NCBI RefSeq assembly: GCF_020921035.1
Contig: NC_063150.1
Coordinates: 27,389,826-27,453,825, forward strand
DNA from: Rhodamnia argentea
Taxonomy: Eukaryota > Streptophyta > Magnoliopsida > Myrtales > Myrtaceae
Direction of reading: 5' to 3'
Length of the DNA stretch: 64,000 nt
Program-made: the position numbers and the translations under genes
Shown: in pieces, positions 13,879 through 26,297 of the stretch
Position numbering within the stretch: position 1 is the first letter of the stretch
How the letters are laid out: each line of letters opens with the position of its first letter
Notes under the pieces: model-generated
Database searches by the model: none
Seen by the model: only the letters and a program-made list of their open reading frames with translations
Told to the model about the DNA's origin: nothing

Positions 13879-16800
13879 GTCGACTCTTTACATATGTGCT
13901 TGTTGCCCTTGGTGAGCAAGGATTGAGATGGATAAAATGCTGCCATGAGCACCTGGCAACCTGCAGGAAGGCAGGTCACCTAGAGTCACCTCTCTGTACA
14001 TGTGTACAAAGTGAGATTGATCTGAAATTTTGTGATGTAATTTTAGTGTTTAGATAAATTCTAGACGTGGATAAGGTGCACAGTTCTCAACCTTAAGTTT
14101 CAGTGGTTGGGATAAGAGGAATGAGTTTTTTGCTTTGCTGGCGGTACAATTGAGAATCATGTAACATATCTTTATTGTTTTTGGCTCCTCTGACTGGGAG
14201 CAGGAAAGGTGAATTATTATTGAGATCAAACCAAGTCAAATTTTTTGAGGAGGTTCACTACTGTCACTGTGAAATTGGCCATTTGTACTAGATTCTGACA
14301 ATTGGTGGCTGTTCTGTTGTTTATTTTTGGTTTCATATTAAAAAGCAGTTCGATGGAAATAGCAAATACAATTCTTGGAGACAATGAACTGTGTATGTTG
14401 ATGCTGTTTCAGCTTTTCTCTTTAGTAACTCCGACTTTCCAGTCATTCTAGCTGCAGGTAAGTAGTTTTATTTAATGTAGCGGCACCTCTTTAATCTATT
14501 TTTACTCCCCTTTCTTTAGACAAGTTTTGAACGTCTTCTTCTGTGTAGGTTGGTTATAGCGCTTTGCACTTCTATTCTTGCAATCCAATTTTTCAACCGA
14601 AGGGAAGCAACCTGCAGATCTCCTCCAGATGACACTACATCTTCCATGAGATGTTCTCTGACGTGTAATCCATTTGACTTTTGCTAGTCTTTTGTTTTTC
14701 CATGCTTATATGGTCTCTCTGTTTGTGTAGTTGTTTTATTCTTAACCTGCATTGGTCCTCTTTGAATGCACTTGGGGACGGTAAGATCTGCCGTGCCTGC
14801 ATGGATGAAGTATGCTGGTGGTTTCCAACTTCATCAGCATCTCTGCAGAGGTAAACTTAGAGCTGTCTTCTGCGGAATAGAGATGTCTCTGTGGTTCTTG
14901 GAAGGTGGTGGCCTCAGTCGATTATTTACTTAACTATGAGGCACAAATGAACCTCTTTGTTTCTCTTAAATGGATGCTAGCCTCAGTCCGTCGTTCCAAG
15001 AAACAGAGTGAGCAATTATGTTCGCAGAGGATGGGCATCTCTTTACAATGAATTATATATATAATCCTTAACCTTTGTGCACATTCTTTGACTGTTTTTC
15101 AATTCCTATTATTTGTCTTGTTGCACGCAGGTTCAACTGTATCTGAGGAAGTGTTCACATGGTCCCCGGTTAGTTCATTATAATGCATGCGTTCTAATAT
15201 GAGACATCGACACATGCCACCTGAATAAATGTCTACAAACATGGAATTTTTTGAGAATACTGTGTTTGGAAGATGGCGCCGGAAGTTGGTGATAGCTTTG
15301 GTTGCTAGCAATCTGATATCAAGTCCTTCAACAGTTGTCATATACATTACCAGGCAAATGTTCAATGGTGTAACTTTTTGAGCAGACAAAACTCACTAGC
15401 ACTTGCAGCAGATAATCTGTACATCATACACATTGTTCTGATTCTGAAAAAAATGTGCTGCGGGCATTGATTTACATGTTTCCATACTTCAAATGGATCA
15501 GCAAGAAAGTGCAGACGGTGGGAATCATGGTACCATGAGGCAGGTTATAGAGTTGTGGTACTAGCAGCTGTTCTCTGGGGTTCGGATTGTTATGCAGGAA
15601 AATGCCTCTCTACGTCAGATTGAGTTCTCTTCTTGTTCACGCAGCATGACTGTATTTAGATGGCAAATTTTGCATGACAAGATATTAATTGAAAATCGTT
15701 CTCTTCTTTCTCTCTGCCTGTTGATATATTCATTTGACTATGTAAACTGGGCTATATCTGATGTTCAACGTCTTGCCATTCCCTCTTGATTGCATGTGGT
15801 GCTGGCAGGTGTTAGGCCAGGAGGATTACGTTTAGCAGTTCTCGTGATGTTTTCAATGAAGAAGAGAACTTTTTACTTGACATTATCCACACCAAATTAC
15901 CTATAACTGTACATGGAACAAATTTCAACCCCGAGTGGTTCACCGGATGAACCAACCTGAAATGGCTGTTCTGGTATTGTTGCAAGTCATGCACACAGGC
16001 ACGAGTACTAGCATGTCGCAATCGTAGTGTTGAACTGGCCTTTAGCAAAGGAACTGCTCCTTTCAATTGTGAAGGGTCTTTCTCTTACCTTGCCATTGCA
16101 TATACTTGCATGTTCATTTCTAGCATTTTCATTAGATTATTTCTATGGATTTCCGTTAAATGCTTGTTGGACTTGCTGTCTTGGTCACTGGTGACTCAAT
16201 GATCAATGTGCATGGTCGCTTGGATGACTTCGCAGTTCCTTTTGTCATCAGCAGGGGATAGATTCTGTGGTTGCAGAAATTAAACTTGATTAAGTTGCAT
16301 ACATCTCTGTACCTATGCAGCTCATATGTTTCAAGTTGCTCATTTCGTATATGAGATTGAGAATAATGCTTGGTATACTGAAAGTATATTAAGACGGATT
16401 TCCAACTTGGATCATCAGAGAAGTGCAACAACTGAAAACAACGACCTGGCTTATATTATGCTAAGGAAGCACAAGGACTTATCCGTAGATATGTTTGTAC
16501 TCAAAAGGAAAGCTAAGTAGGCCCCCTTGGTGGCTTGATATCAAGTAGTTGGAACGTTTCAAACAACGAAAACCTTTGAATTGTGTCTATTTTCAAGGCT
16601 AATTGCACTTGTGTTTTGTACACTATAATGGCTTCTGTTTAATTAATCGGGGAGCTTTAAGAAGGGGGTAATTCTTAATTATCAGTTTTTCATAATCCAT
16701 GCCAAGGTGATCATCATCATCTATCTCCTCAACTTGGAAACAGCAGCAGTCATCCGAACGTGGTGGCCTCGTCGACGTGCAGAAGTTACTGTCCGAGATT

Positions 16801-17143
16801 GTGAATCCCTGAGCCACGAGCGACAATTATGACATTGGTTATGGAGCAAGAAATTGAGGTAGCCGCCTCATGAGGATGTCTTGGGAAAGTTGAAGGTTAC
16901 CTACGATGCCTTAAGTACAAATCTTTCTCGTTATTACATGCTTCTTCATCCACGATGATACGACACTTTCCTAATGCTATGATAGAGAACCAGATTGATA
17001 AGTTGTGTATATAGAGCCATAATATTTGGTTTCTTGTGTAATGGGTATGCAACATGCAGTCTATTATCAACAAGCCCTCAAGGTCAGTCATTTGCTACTT
17101 TGGAAATCCCTGAAATCCGCAACAAATTAAACAAATTCAGACA
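13879..17143. other. 3' UTR of the CW gene and intergenic spacer
   Basis: The CW gene's 3' UTR must begin here, and the composition stays transcript-like (mixed, not very AT-rich) to about 16.6 kb. No ORF shows a recognisable domain; the longest are under 100 codons. An extended or spliced 3' UTR or a non-coding RNA is possible, but nothing in the sequence proves it. The PPR gene on the opposite strand ends at 17144, so the two genes converge. Confidence 0.45.
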
Positions 17144-18982
17144 TCACCAAAAGTCCCTGCATGCGCAGGATCCATTTTTAAAATGATGAAATCTATTCAC
17201 ATCCCTAACAATGAATTCTCTTTCCACAATCTCACTAATGATCTTAAAGGCCTCATGACAAGCCCCACATATTCTCAAATTCTTCATTATTCTCATGGTA
17301 ACCCATTTTGGGGTGCTCATCAGGCCAAAAGCTAAAGCCAGTCTTTCACTGTGCAAGCTCACTATTTCCTCTTGACCCTCCTCTTCCACTTCCACAAACA
17401 CTAATCCCTCAATCCCCCCCATATATCCCTTCAACTTCATCTTTCCCTCCAATTCCTTCAGCAAACCCAACAACTCATTGCGCCTTGGACACCGTAGATC
17501 TCCAGCATAGAACATGTATGTTAAATTGTTAATCTCGATCCAACTGCAACCGCGTGCCTTATGAACCCCTGCATGCTTCATCCGAACTCTAAGACCATGA
17601 GCATTTTTCCAGTCTCCAACCATTGCATGAGCATTAGAGAGCATAATATATGCACCAGATAGTTGTTGATTCGACTTTATTAACCAGTTGCTTGCTTCTG
17701 TGGCAATCTCAACCCGTCCGTGAAGCCTACTTGCTGATAGAAGAGTTCCCCACAAGAGCGCTCCCTCTTCAGGCCTCACCTGGATAGATTTCGCCAACTC
17801 ATAAGCCTTGTCAAGTTGGCCTATTCGGCCAAGCATATCAACTACACATGTATAATGCCTTGCGTCTGGGATTATTCCGTATTTTTTATCCATGGACTCC
17901 AAGATGGCAAGGCCATCATCAACAAGTCCCGAGTGGCTGCATGCATGCAGTATCCCGAGAAAGGTGACATCATTGGGTTTAACACCTCTATCAATCATCT
18001 CTTCCAACAGTTCTAAGGACAACATCCCGAGTCCATACTTTGCAGCACCCACAATCATGGAGGTGTAGGGAAAAACAGATGGATTTTCTATCCTCCTGAA
18101 AACTTTCTCACAGTAATTGAAATACCCGCACTTGGCATACATATCCACCAATGCACTCGCAATTACATCATTAGTATCGTAACCATAGCGAATCACTGCT
18201 CCATGAGCAATCCTTCCCGAGACTAGAGAGCCTGAGCTTGAACAAGCATTCACGACACTAGCCAGCATGAAATGATTTGGAAAACCAAATCTGGAATAAT
18301 CGAACTCCCAAAACAGATGAAGCGCCTCTTTCCCTTTTCCGCTCTGTGCATATGCCGTGATCATCGATGTCCAAGAGACAATATTCTTATTGGACATCGA
18401 GTCAAAAACCCGTCTAGCTTCATCAACTTCATTGCACTTCCCGTACATGTCCACCAGTGAAGAACACACCACAAGATTACCACGTAGACCAAACACCTCG
18501 ACATGGGCATGAATTCCTCTCCCCACTCTAAGGTCGGCAAGAACCGAGCAAGCATTGGCTGCAGTTGTAAGAGTAAACTCATTAGGCAACACTGCACTTC
18601 TCCTCATCCTCCCATATAACCAAAGAGCCACCTCGGGTCGGCCCACGCCGATATACCCGGCCATGAGCGAAGTCCACGACACGACATTCGGCTCGGGCAA
18701 TTCGTCGAACAACCGGCGGGCGTGTTCGATTTCCTGCAGTTTCGCGTAGCGGTTGATGAGGTGATTCGTGGCGGTGGTGTGGGTCAGGAGGCTGGACTTG
18801 AGAAGGCGAGTGTGTATCGAGAACGCAGAGTAAAAATCGTTGCTTTCTGGGGGTTTCCGAGCGTGGAGGGTTTTGCTGTGGAACTTTGTCAGTTGATTTT
18901 GGCGCCAACGTCGCGCGTTCTTCAGGGCAAAGAGGAGATTCCCTGTGAACGACGTCTTCTTCATATGCGAAGACGCCTCCAA
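17144..18982 (-). CDS. DYW-class PPR protein, complete copy (unit A)
   Basis: This is an intronless 612-codon gene. After a short basic, presumably organelle-targeting N-terminus come PLS-type repeats, e.g. NVVSWTSLMAGYIGVGRPEV, NIVSWTSMITAYAQSGKGKE and VTFLGILHACSHSGLVDDGL. An E/E+ region (ALLWGTLLSASRLHG, CSWIEI) and a C-terminal DYW cytidine-deaminase-like domain follow. Deaminase hallmarks are visible: HSERLALAFG (HxE) and CGACHEAFK (CxxC). The terminus is RDFW rather than RDYW. Such proteins choose and edit specific C-to-U sites in mitochondrial or plastid RNA (family knowledge). From memory it resembles At4g15720/REME2, and its neighbour resembles At4g15730. The tandem duplication begins inside this gene at 17658, so unit B has only its 5' portion. 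Start: a TATA box sits only about 22 bp upstream of the first ATG, so Met7 (18964) may be used. Confidence 0.9.
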   Translation of the reverse strand: MEASSHMKKTSFTGNLLFALKNARRWRQNQLTKFHSKTLHARKPPESNDFYSAFSIHTRLLKSSLLTHTTATNHLINRYAKLQEIEHARRLFDELPEPNVVSWTSLMAGYIGVGRPEVALWLYGRMRRSAVLPNEFTLTTAANACSVLADLRVGRGIHAHVEVFGLRGNLVVCSSLVDMYGKCNEVDEARRVFDSMSNKNIVSWTSMITAYAQSGKGKEALHLFWEFDYSRFGFPNHFMLASVVNACSSSGSLVSGRIAHGAVIRYGYDTNDVIASALVDMYAKCGYFNYCEKVFRRIENPSVFPYTSMIVGAAKYGLGMLSLELLEEMIDRGVKPNDVTFLGILHACSHSGLVDDGLAILESMDKKYGIIPDARHYTCVVDMLGRIGQLDKAYELAKSIQVRPEEGALLWGTLLSASRLHGRVEIATEASNWLIKSNQQLSGAYIMLSNAHAMVGDWKNAHGLRVRMKHAGVHKARGCSWIEINNLTYMFYAGDLRCPRRNELLGLLKELEGKMKLKGYMGGIEGLVFVEVEEEGQEEIVSLHSERLALAFGLMSTPKWVTMRIMKNLRICGACHEAFKIISEIVEREFIVRDVNRFHHFKNGSCACRDFW

Positions 18983-19003
18983 AGTCCAAAGTTCAACTCG
19001 TTG

Positions 19004-19014
19004 CCCTTTTTATA
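19004..19014 (-). promoter_or_regulatory. TATA box of the PPR gene
   Basis: On the minus strand TATAAAAAGGG lies about 22 bp before the ATG at 18982. At the usual 30-bp spacing, transcription would start at or just after that ATG, favouring the in-frame Met at 18964. The unit B copy keeps the same box near 36842-36852. Confidence 0.4.
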
Positions 19015-21340
19015 ACGTCGTTACGGCAAAAACGTCGTTCGTGACTCATACGACGCCGTTTCATGAAAGCACTTTGATGAACGCCTTTGAAAATTCCCGC
19101 CGCAAATACAAAAAGTTAATAATATTATCGTATTAACAGAATTACCCGTCACCTATTCGATTCATCGACTATACTTCACTCGTGATTTGGATCGCATAAA
19201 GGAATTCATGGAACTCTATCCATTCTACAGGTCGTGTTGTTGTCTTATTTTCTCGAATTGCGAGATCACAACTTAAAAGCAGGAAGGGAAAATAAAAAAG
19301 GATCATTGACCTTCTTTTATCGAATCAATTAATCTCTTTATTCTATTCAAAAGTAATTTTTGGACAAGATGATCGGTCGAATCATTAAAGCTACAAAGAG
19401 GCAAAAAGATGGAGGACCACAAAGTTAGGTCACAATTAGGACCTACAAACTTAGGTTAATCATACAAAAGCTCATTATCCTCCAAAGTTCATCATCATCC
19501 ACAGCACACACAAAAAAAAAAAAAAAAAAAGGGAGGGTGGGGGGTGTTCCATCCCCAAGAATCCGAAAGAGGCCAATGAAAATGATCAGATTAAGGGTGT
19601 TCAAAGTGCTAAAAATTTGTTTGAAAAATGCAACCGAGTCCTAAAATTTTTAAAAAGCACAATAAATGGAAGGCCTTGATTTCACTAATTTGACAAGACA
19701 CGTTCTTGAAAGTTTCAGGACTTGATTGCAATTTTTATGATTAGTTTTAGGACTTGTTTGCACTTTCGAAAGTTTTATGACTCAATTGCACTTTCGGGAT
19801 AAGTTTTTAGGACTTTGGGTGCGCTGCACCCAAACCCATCTTCAGAGATCATATAGCTATAACTGGTGCGTGTGAGACAGAGACATAGAGAGTCATTTAG
19901 CTGGGATGCTGTAAATTTTTCTCTTCACTTCTGCATCCTGAATCCTGATTGCCCAGCAAATGTTCTGAAAATTGCTGTGCACCTCATTCAAATTGGGTCA
20001 CAACAGCCATGGATTCTACCCTTTAGCTAGAGGAGGAAGAAGACAAGATGAAGGTGGGGGAAAGACAAAAGGAAAAGGATAGAAAAGAGAGAGTGAGGCC
20101 CATTGGTGCAGCAGGGTCCAATAATACATGACTTCACTACAAGACAACCTCTTTTGTTCCTTTGTACTGGTCTGAAAAAGGAGCCAGAAGCATTTTCCAT
20201 GGTTTCTTGACTGCTAAGAATTTCACTGATGTCACTTATAGTCTTGCCCCTAAAAATTTCTTCACCTGCCCACTGCATTTTAAATAATCTACCACCATCA
20301 TGCATACAGGAAAACTTTTTGCATTCCATAATCATTGTGTTTTCAACATGTCTTCTTTGTGCTATACATTTAATGGAAATAGTAGAAAGTGTGTGTACTC
20401 GTCGTCCTAGCTCAAGGTCCAAGTTCGTACCGCTGCACTTACGCATTCTCTAGGGACGCTGGCTCGTGGGGAACACGGACTTGTGTGCTCCTGCAAATTG
20501 TTCGATTCATGTCAGATGATGAGATAGCCACATCGAGCGAGAGATTAGTCGGTTGCCAACTGGTATCGGAAACCTCTTATGACGACATGAAAACAACACA
20601 AAATTTCCCGGGGCAAAAGCATCTGTGCTGAATTTCCGTTTGCTCGGTCTTACCCGCCCATTGGAATTATGACAGTGACACTAGGTTTGGTCTTACAGAG
20701 ATGGAGATACCTGCTAATTACTCAAGAAGGGCCCTTCCTTCTATCACACCACTCATAAGAGGACGAGGTAAAGTATTGTCACAAGAGACAAGGGAAAGCC
20801 AGCCACTCACTCAGTTGTACCGACAGATTCCGTTTTCAGGGAGGGCGTGGACTCTCTCAATTCTTGATCCTGTGTTCATTTAACACGTTGGGAAAGATTA
20901 CAACAAGAAGACAGAGACGAGACAAATGAAGCCAAAATGTTGCAAGTTGGCATATATGAGGACTTACCAAGAATGATTGATGATGCTGTGGCTATGATCT
21001 CACACATGGTGTTAGTCTTGTCATAATGAACCGGACCTGCATTAGAACAGCTCCTTGTTGGTTGATGAGCAGGTTTCTCCCTAGCCTGAGGATAGAAAAG
21101 TTCTAATGTCCCACATGATTTTACACATGGAGAGCAACAAATAAGGGGAAGAAACGATTGATTCGGGAATGCATGAGATCAGCAGTGTCCAAGCAGCTGT
21201 GCGAGATGAGGTCGAGCGTACTGAATCAGTCTCTTTTGCCTGATGTTTTCGCGTTGGCCAAAACCAAAAGAAATTGGTGGTGTTGCTTTTTCTCCGCTCT
21301 CTAACAATTGATTGGTCATAAGAAAGGATCAAAGGTGGAG
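19015..21340. other. Spacer of unit A between PPR and Copia-1
   Basis: No gene is recognised. An 18-A tract lies near 19511-19530 followed by a G-rich run. A repeat at about 19580-19810 is listed separately. Small ORFs at 20027-20631 and 21081-21332 recur in unit B with changes but have no recognisable domain and look incidental. The region includes the distal upstream sequence of the dioxygenase gene. Confidence 0.5.
19580..19810. repeat. Dispersed 'aggactcaattgcactttc' repeat, unit A copy
   Basis: It contains inverted and direct versions of a phrase such as gtcctaaaattt / aggacttgattgcaattttt / ttatgactcaattgcacttt. The same phrase builds the fold-back element at 45908-46680. The unit B counterpart is at about 37565-37805, so this repeat predates the duplication. 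Confidence 0.5.
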
Positions 21341-21345
21341 GAGAG

Positions 21346-21587
21346 TGTTGGAATATGTAGTGTGTTGGAATGTGTAGAGATAGCTGTCATAGCTATTAAT
21401 TACTGTTAGAGTTAGCTACGGCTATTAATTAGTGATTAATTGTCATCTTGATATAGTCTATCTGTTAGGTGCCAACTACATATTAAATAGGTCTTATCTC
21501 TTATTGGGTTCCTGATGTATATAAATAGAGACTGATTGTAACTTTTGAAAATGAATGAAAAATACGTTTGTTCTTTCTCCTTCAACA
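21346..21587 (+). repeat. Copia-1 5' LTR
   Basis: The LTR starts tgttggaatatgtagtg and then restarts tgttggaatgtgtagag, a 17-bp partial tandem duplication missing from the 3' LTR. TATA-like tatataaatag lies at about 21517-21527. It ends in CA directly before the primer-binding site. Confidence 0.92.
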
Positions 21588-21664
21588 TGGTATCAATTCC
21601 CGAAGGTCCTTTATCTATTTACCTCGGGTGATTTTTGGTCTTTCCCTTTGATCGTTCAATCACC

Positions 21665-24600
21665 ATGTCTGAAGAGTCATCAATCACCCGGTCTAATCAC
21701 TCATCACTTCTCACAAAGTCCACCGAACCTCATGCTATTCGGATCACTTGCATAAAGATGAATGGAGATAACTTTTTTCAGTGGTCTCAATCCGTTCGAA
21801 TGTATATACGAGGCAGAGGAAAGATTGGCTATATGACTGGAGATATTGTAGAACCTACTCCAAATGACCACTCTTGGGCTGTCTGGGATGCGGAGAATTA
21901 GACTATTATAACGTGGTTGACCAACTTCATGGAAGAAGATATTGGTGCGAACTATTTGGGCTATCATACTGCTAATGAACTCTGGAATGCTGTGTGTGAG
22001 ATGTATTCAGATTTGGGTAATCAATCTCAAATCTACGAGTTAACCTTGAAACTAGGAAAGATGCGGCAAGGAGAGGAAACTGTCACAAAATACTTTCACT
22101 CCTTGACACATTTGTGGCAGGAGCTGGATTTATTTAATGACTATGAGTGGAGGTGTGCTGAAGATGGTAATCAATACAGGAAAATTGTAGAAGCTGAACG
22201 TATCTATGCTTTCTTAGCTGGTCTTCGAGATGAGTTTGATGAGGTACGCAGCAGAATACTTGGAAAGCAGCCTCTTCTACCTATTGGAGAGGTCTTTTCG
22301 GAGGTTCGGAGAGAAGAAAGCAGACGAGGAATAATGCTGGGCAAGGCAGCTACCGGCGGAAAGGATGTATCATTGGAAGGTTCAGCCTTGGCTTCCTTTG
22401 AAGACAAGAAGATTCGTGTGCTTGCAACAGTAGTCTCCAAGTCAAATGTAAGCAAAATCCCTGTTAACTTGCGAAGTTCGGATGGGAGACCGCGTATTTG
22501 GTGTGATGTCTACAACAAACCCCATCATACACGGGAGACCTGTTGGAGGATTCATGGCTGACTAGCTTCATTCAGCCGTAATAATAAGCCATCTCATAGT
22601 GTGCCTCCTACAGCTAATGAGGCCACTGCATTTCCTTTCAGCAAAGAGCAACTAGACCATCTTATACAGCTACTTCAAGTGGGTCCGCATTGGGTAATCC
22701 CTCTTGCTTCAATTGCCCACCAAGGTAGAAATCTAAAAGCCCTTTCTTGTTGTTTGCAACCTGTCCCTTGGATCATTGATTCTAGGGCATCTGACCATAT
22801 GACTAATATTCCATATTTATTCACATCCTATGTTCCTTGTCCCGGCAACCAAAAAATTCGAAATGCCGATGGGAGTTTTTCGTCTATTGCAGGCAAAGGA
22901 TTAGTTCCACTTTCCGATTCTATTACGCTTCATAATGTACTGCATGTTCCTAAGTTAGCTAGTAACCTAATGTCCGTTAGTAAACTTTCTAAAGAGTCTA
23001 ACTGTCGTGTTGTCTTTTTTGCTTCCCATTGTGAGTTTTAGGATCAGATCTCGGGAAAGACGATTGACGGTGCTAAGATGAGGGATGGTCTCTACTATTT
23101 TGAAGAGTTTTTCTTTGATAAAAAAGCTCGGGCATATGGAACTTTCTGTTCTTTCTCTGTCCAAGAAAAAATTATGGTTTGGCACCAAAGATTAGGCCAT
23201 CCTAGCTTTGGATACTTGAAACATTTGTTTCCTCATTTGTTCGAATGTGTGGATGTTTCTTCCCTACACTTGTGAAAATTGCCTTTTTCTAAAAGTCATC
23301 GTACTCATTATAGTCCAAAACAGTATCGTGCGTCATCACCATTTTATTTAATCCATAGTGATATTTGGGGTCCTTCACCCGTGCCAACAAAAATCGGGAA
23401 ACGGTGGTTTGTCACCTTTATAGATGATCATACCCGTTTATGTTGGACATACTTGATGAGTGCCAAGTCTAAAGTCGAGTCCCTATTCAAAACTTTTTAT
23501 CAAATGGTTGTGGCCCAATTCTGCACTACTATTAATATCCTTCGTACCGATAATGGTACTGAATATTATAATAAGCATTTGGGGAGTTTTTTGAGAGAAA
23601 AAAGGCATCCTTCACCAGTCAACTTGCCGCATTACACCCCAACAGAATGGATTGCTGAACGCAAAAATCGCCATCTCCTTGAAGTATTCCGTGCCCTCTG
23701 TTTTTCAATGCATGTACCTAAATACTTATGGGGGGAAGCTGTGTTAACATCATCTTATCTAATCAATAGGCTACCTACTCGGGTACTGAACTACACTACT
23801 CCCTTAGATTGTTTCAAACAAGAGTACTCCACGGCTCGTATTTATTCCGATGTTCCTCTAAGGGTGTTTGGTTGCACCGCATTTGCCCACCTTCCAATTC
23901 AGTGCCGATCTAAATTAGATCCTCGGGCTGAAAAATGTGTGTTTATAGGATATGCACCTAACCAAAGAGGTTACAAGTGCTACAATCCACATATTGGCAA
24001 AACTCACATCACTATGGATGTCACCTTCATAGAGTTACAATCGTTCTTTTCCAACAAATCTCTTCAGGGGGAGAATGCTGAAGTTAGTGAAGAGATTTTG
24101 TGGCATTCAAACTCTCCTGTCCTTCCCAATCCTTTGTTTGAGTCTTCGAAAACACCTTTGCCGAATCTTGATTTGTCAAAGACAGGGGGAGAAAAAGTTC
24201 AAGATCACAGTGTGATCAACAAGCCTGATCTTCAGGTTTATACTAGAAGAAAGACTCTTCAAAAGGTTGCAGATAAGAACTTTGTCTTGGAGCCTCACTT
24301 GTTTGCAGCCCCGGGAGATGATTCCTTGCCTTCGTCATCGGGTGATCCTAGTAGTACTCCTTTTTTTTCCCTCCATTCTAGTCTCAAATTCTAATCTTGA
24401 TATGCCTATAGCTCTTAGAAAAGGGGTTAGATCATGTACTCAACATCCTGTGTCAAAACATGTGTCATACCAAAAGTTGTCTCATCATCATAGAGCGTTT
24501 GTGTCAAATCTGTCTCACATAACCATTCCTAGAAATATCCAGGAAGCTTTGAAGGATCCAAAGTGGAAGATGGCCGTTGAGGATGAAATGCAAGCACTTA

Positions 24601-26060
24601 TGAAGAATGACACTTGGGAATTGATCGATGCACTAGAAGGAAAAAAGATTATTGGCTGTAAATGGGTATTTATTGTAAAATGTAAACCCGATGGGAGTGT
24701 TGAGCGATATAAAGCAAGGCTAGTGGCAAAGGGATTCACTCGGACTTACGGAATTGACTATCAAGAGACTTTTGCTCCTGTTGCCAAGATAAATTCTGTT
24801 CGGATTTTGCTATCTTTGGCTGCTATTTTTGATTGGCCCTTATACCAATTAGACGTGAAGAATGCGTTCTTGAATGGTGACTTGGAGGAGGAAGTGTTTA
24901 TGAGCTTGCCACCAGGTTTTGCAGAAAATGAAGGCAAAGTCTGCAGATTGAAAAAGTCGTTGTATGGACTTAAACAATCTCCAAGAGCGTGGTTTGAATG
25001 GTTCGGGAAGGTGGTTAAAAGGTTCGGCTATCAACAAAGTCAAGGGGATCACACTCTATTCTACAAACACTCAAAGGAAGGTAAGCATGCTATTCTAATT
25101 GTCTATGTTGATGATATAATATTGATTGGTGATGACAAAGTTGAGTTGGAAAGCTTGCGAGAGAAGTTGGTTCGGGAGTTTGAGGTTAAGGATTTGGGTG
25201 TCTTGAAATATTTTCTTGGAATAGAATTTGCGAGATCCAAGAAGGGCATATTCATAAACCAACGCAAATATGTTCTTGATCTGCTCAAAGAGACAGGTTT
25301 ATTAGGATGTAAAGCGGCGGAGACACCCGTGGAGCCAAATCTGAAACTTGAACCAACCAAGGCTGAAGAAGTGGTTGACCGAGAAAGGTATCAAAGGCTT
25401 GTCGGTCGACTTATTTATTTATCTCATACTCGACCCGACATAGCATTTCCTGTAAGTATGGTGAGCCAATTCATGCACTCACCAGGGCCAAGGCATTTTG
25501 AAGCTGCATATAGAATTCTACGCTTCCTAAAGGGAAGTCATGGTAAGGGTTTAATGTTTGAGAAACATGGACATTTGGAAATTGAAGTGTTTACCGATGC
25601 AGATTGGGCTAGAAGCGTTATGGATAGGAGATCTACTTCAGGCTATTGCACATTTGTCGGTGGAAATTTAGTTACTTGGAAGAGTAAAAAGCAGAGTGTG
25701 GTGGCAAGAAGCGGTGCCGAAACCGAGTTTCGGTCGGTAGCACATGGTGTCTGCGAAGTTATGTGGATTAAAGATATATTAGATGAACTATGGATCCCGA
25801 GTTCTACACCAATCAAAGTGTATTGTGATAATAAGGCAGCAATCACAATTGCTCATAATCTCGTATTACATGAACGGACAAAGCATGTGGAAGTTGATAA
25901 ACATTTTATCAAAGAAAAACTTAATAGCGGGCTGATTTGTATGCCGTATATTTCAAGTGATGAATAGGCTGCTGATATTCTGACCAAGAGACTGCAAAGA
26001 AGGCAATTTGACCACCTTGTGAGCAAGCTGTCTATGGAAGATATCTTCAAGCTAGCTTGA
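21665..26060 (+). pseudogene. Copia-1 gag-pol, inactivated
   Basis: Gag starts at ATG 21665. In-frame stops occur at about 21898-21900 (TAG), 22559-22561 (TGA), 23039-23041 (TAG), 23273-23275 (TGA, destroying the CxxC of the integrase zinc finger) and 25965-25967 (TAG in the ADILTK region). A frameshift occurs in a T-run near 24360. Protease has DSR (22778-22786) where the catalytic motif is normally DSG. Integrase is recognisable from WHQRLGHPSFGYL through FIDDHTRLCW and RTDNGTEYY to the conserved WGEAV block. RT spans about 24550-25320 with YVDD at 25104-25115. RNase H follows, with TDADWARS and DNKAAI. It cannot encode its own proteins. Confidence 0.93.
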
Positions 26061-26067
26061 GGGGGAG

Positions 26068-26292
26068 TGTTGGAATGTGTAGAGATTGCTGTCATAGCTA
26101 TTAATTACTGTTAGAGTTAGCTACAACTATTAATTAGTGATTAATTGTCATCTTGATATAATCTATCTGTTAGGTGCCAACTACCTATTAAATAGGTCTT
26201 ATCTCTTATTGGGTCCCCGATGTATATAAATAGAGACTGATTGTAACTTTTGAAAATGAATGAAAAATACGTTTGTTCTTTCTCCTTCAACA
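26068..26292 (+). repeat. Copia-1 3' LTR
   Basis: This 225-bp LTR begins tgttggaatgtgtagag and ends ccttcaaca. It follows the polypurine tract and is followed by the TSD gagag. Confidence 0.93.
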
Positions 26293-26297
26293 GAGAG

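Larger units (their letters stand above)
21346..26292 (+). mobile_element. Copia-1: degraded Ty1/Copia LTR retrotransposon
   Basis: The element is 4947 bp. The 5' LTR is 21346-21587 (242 bp) and the 3' LTR 26068-26292 (225 bp); both end ...ccttcaaca. The target-site duplication gagag is at 21341-21345 and 26293-26297, and unit B keeps the empty site near 39305. The primer site begins TGGTATCA at 21588 (initiator Met-tRNA type, then diverged). A polypurine tract GAGGGGGAG at 26059-26067 precedes the 3' LTR. Outside the extra 17 bp at the start of the 5' LTR I count 7 differences over 225 bp, about 3%. Domain order protease-integrase-RT-RNase H identifies Copia. Confidence 0.95.

Noticed and set aside
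13879-16600. A long non-coding RNA or extra gene downstream of the CW gene
   Set aside because: The sequence looks transcript-like but I see no conserved ORF, splice chain or structure that would support a call.
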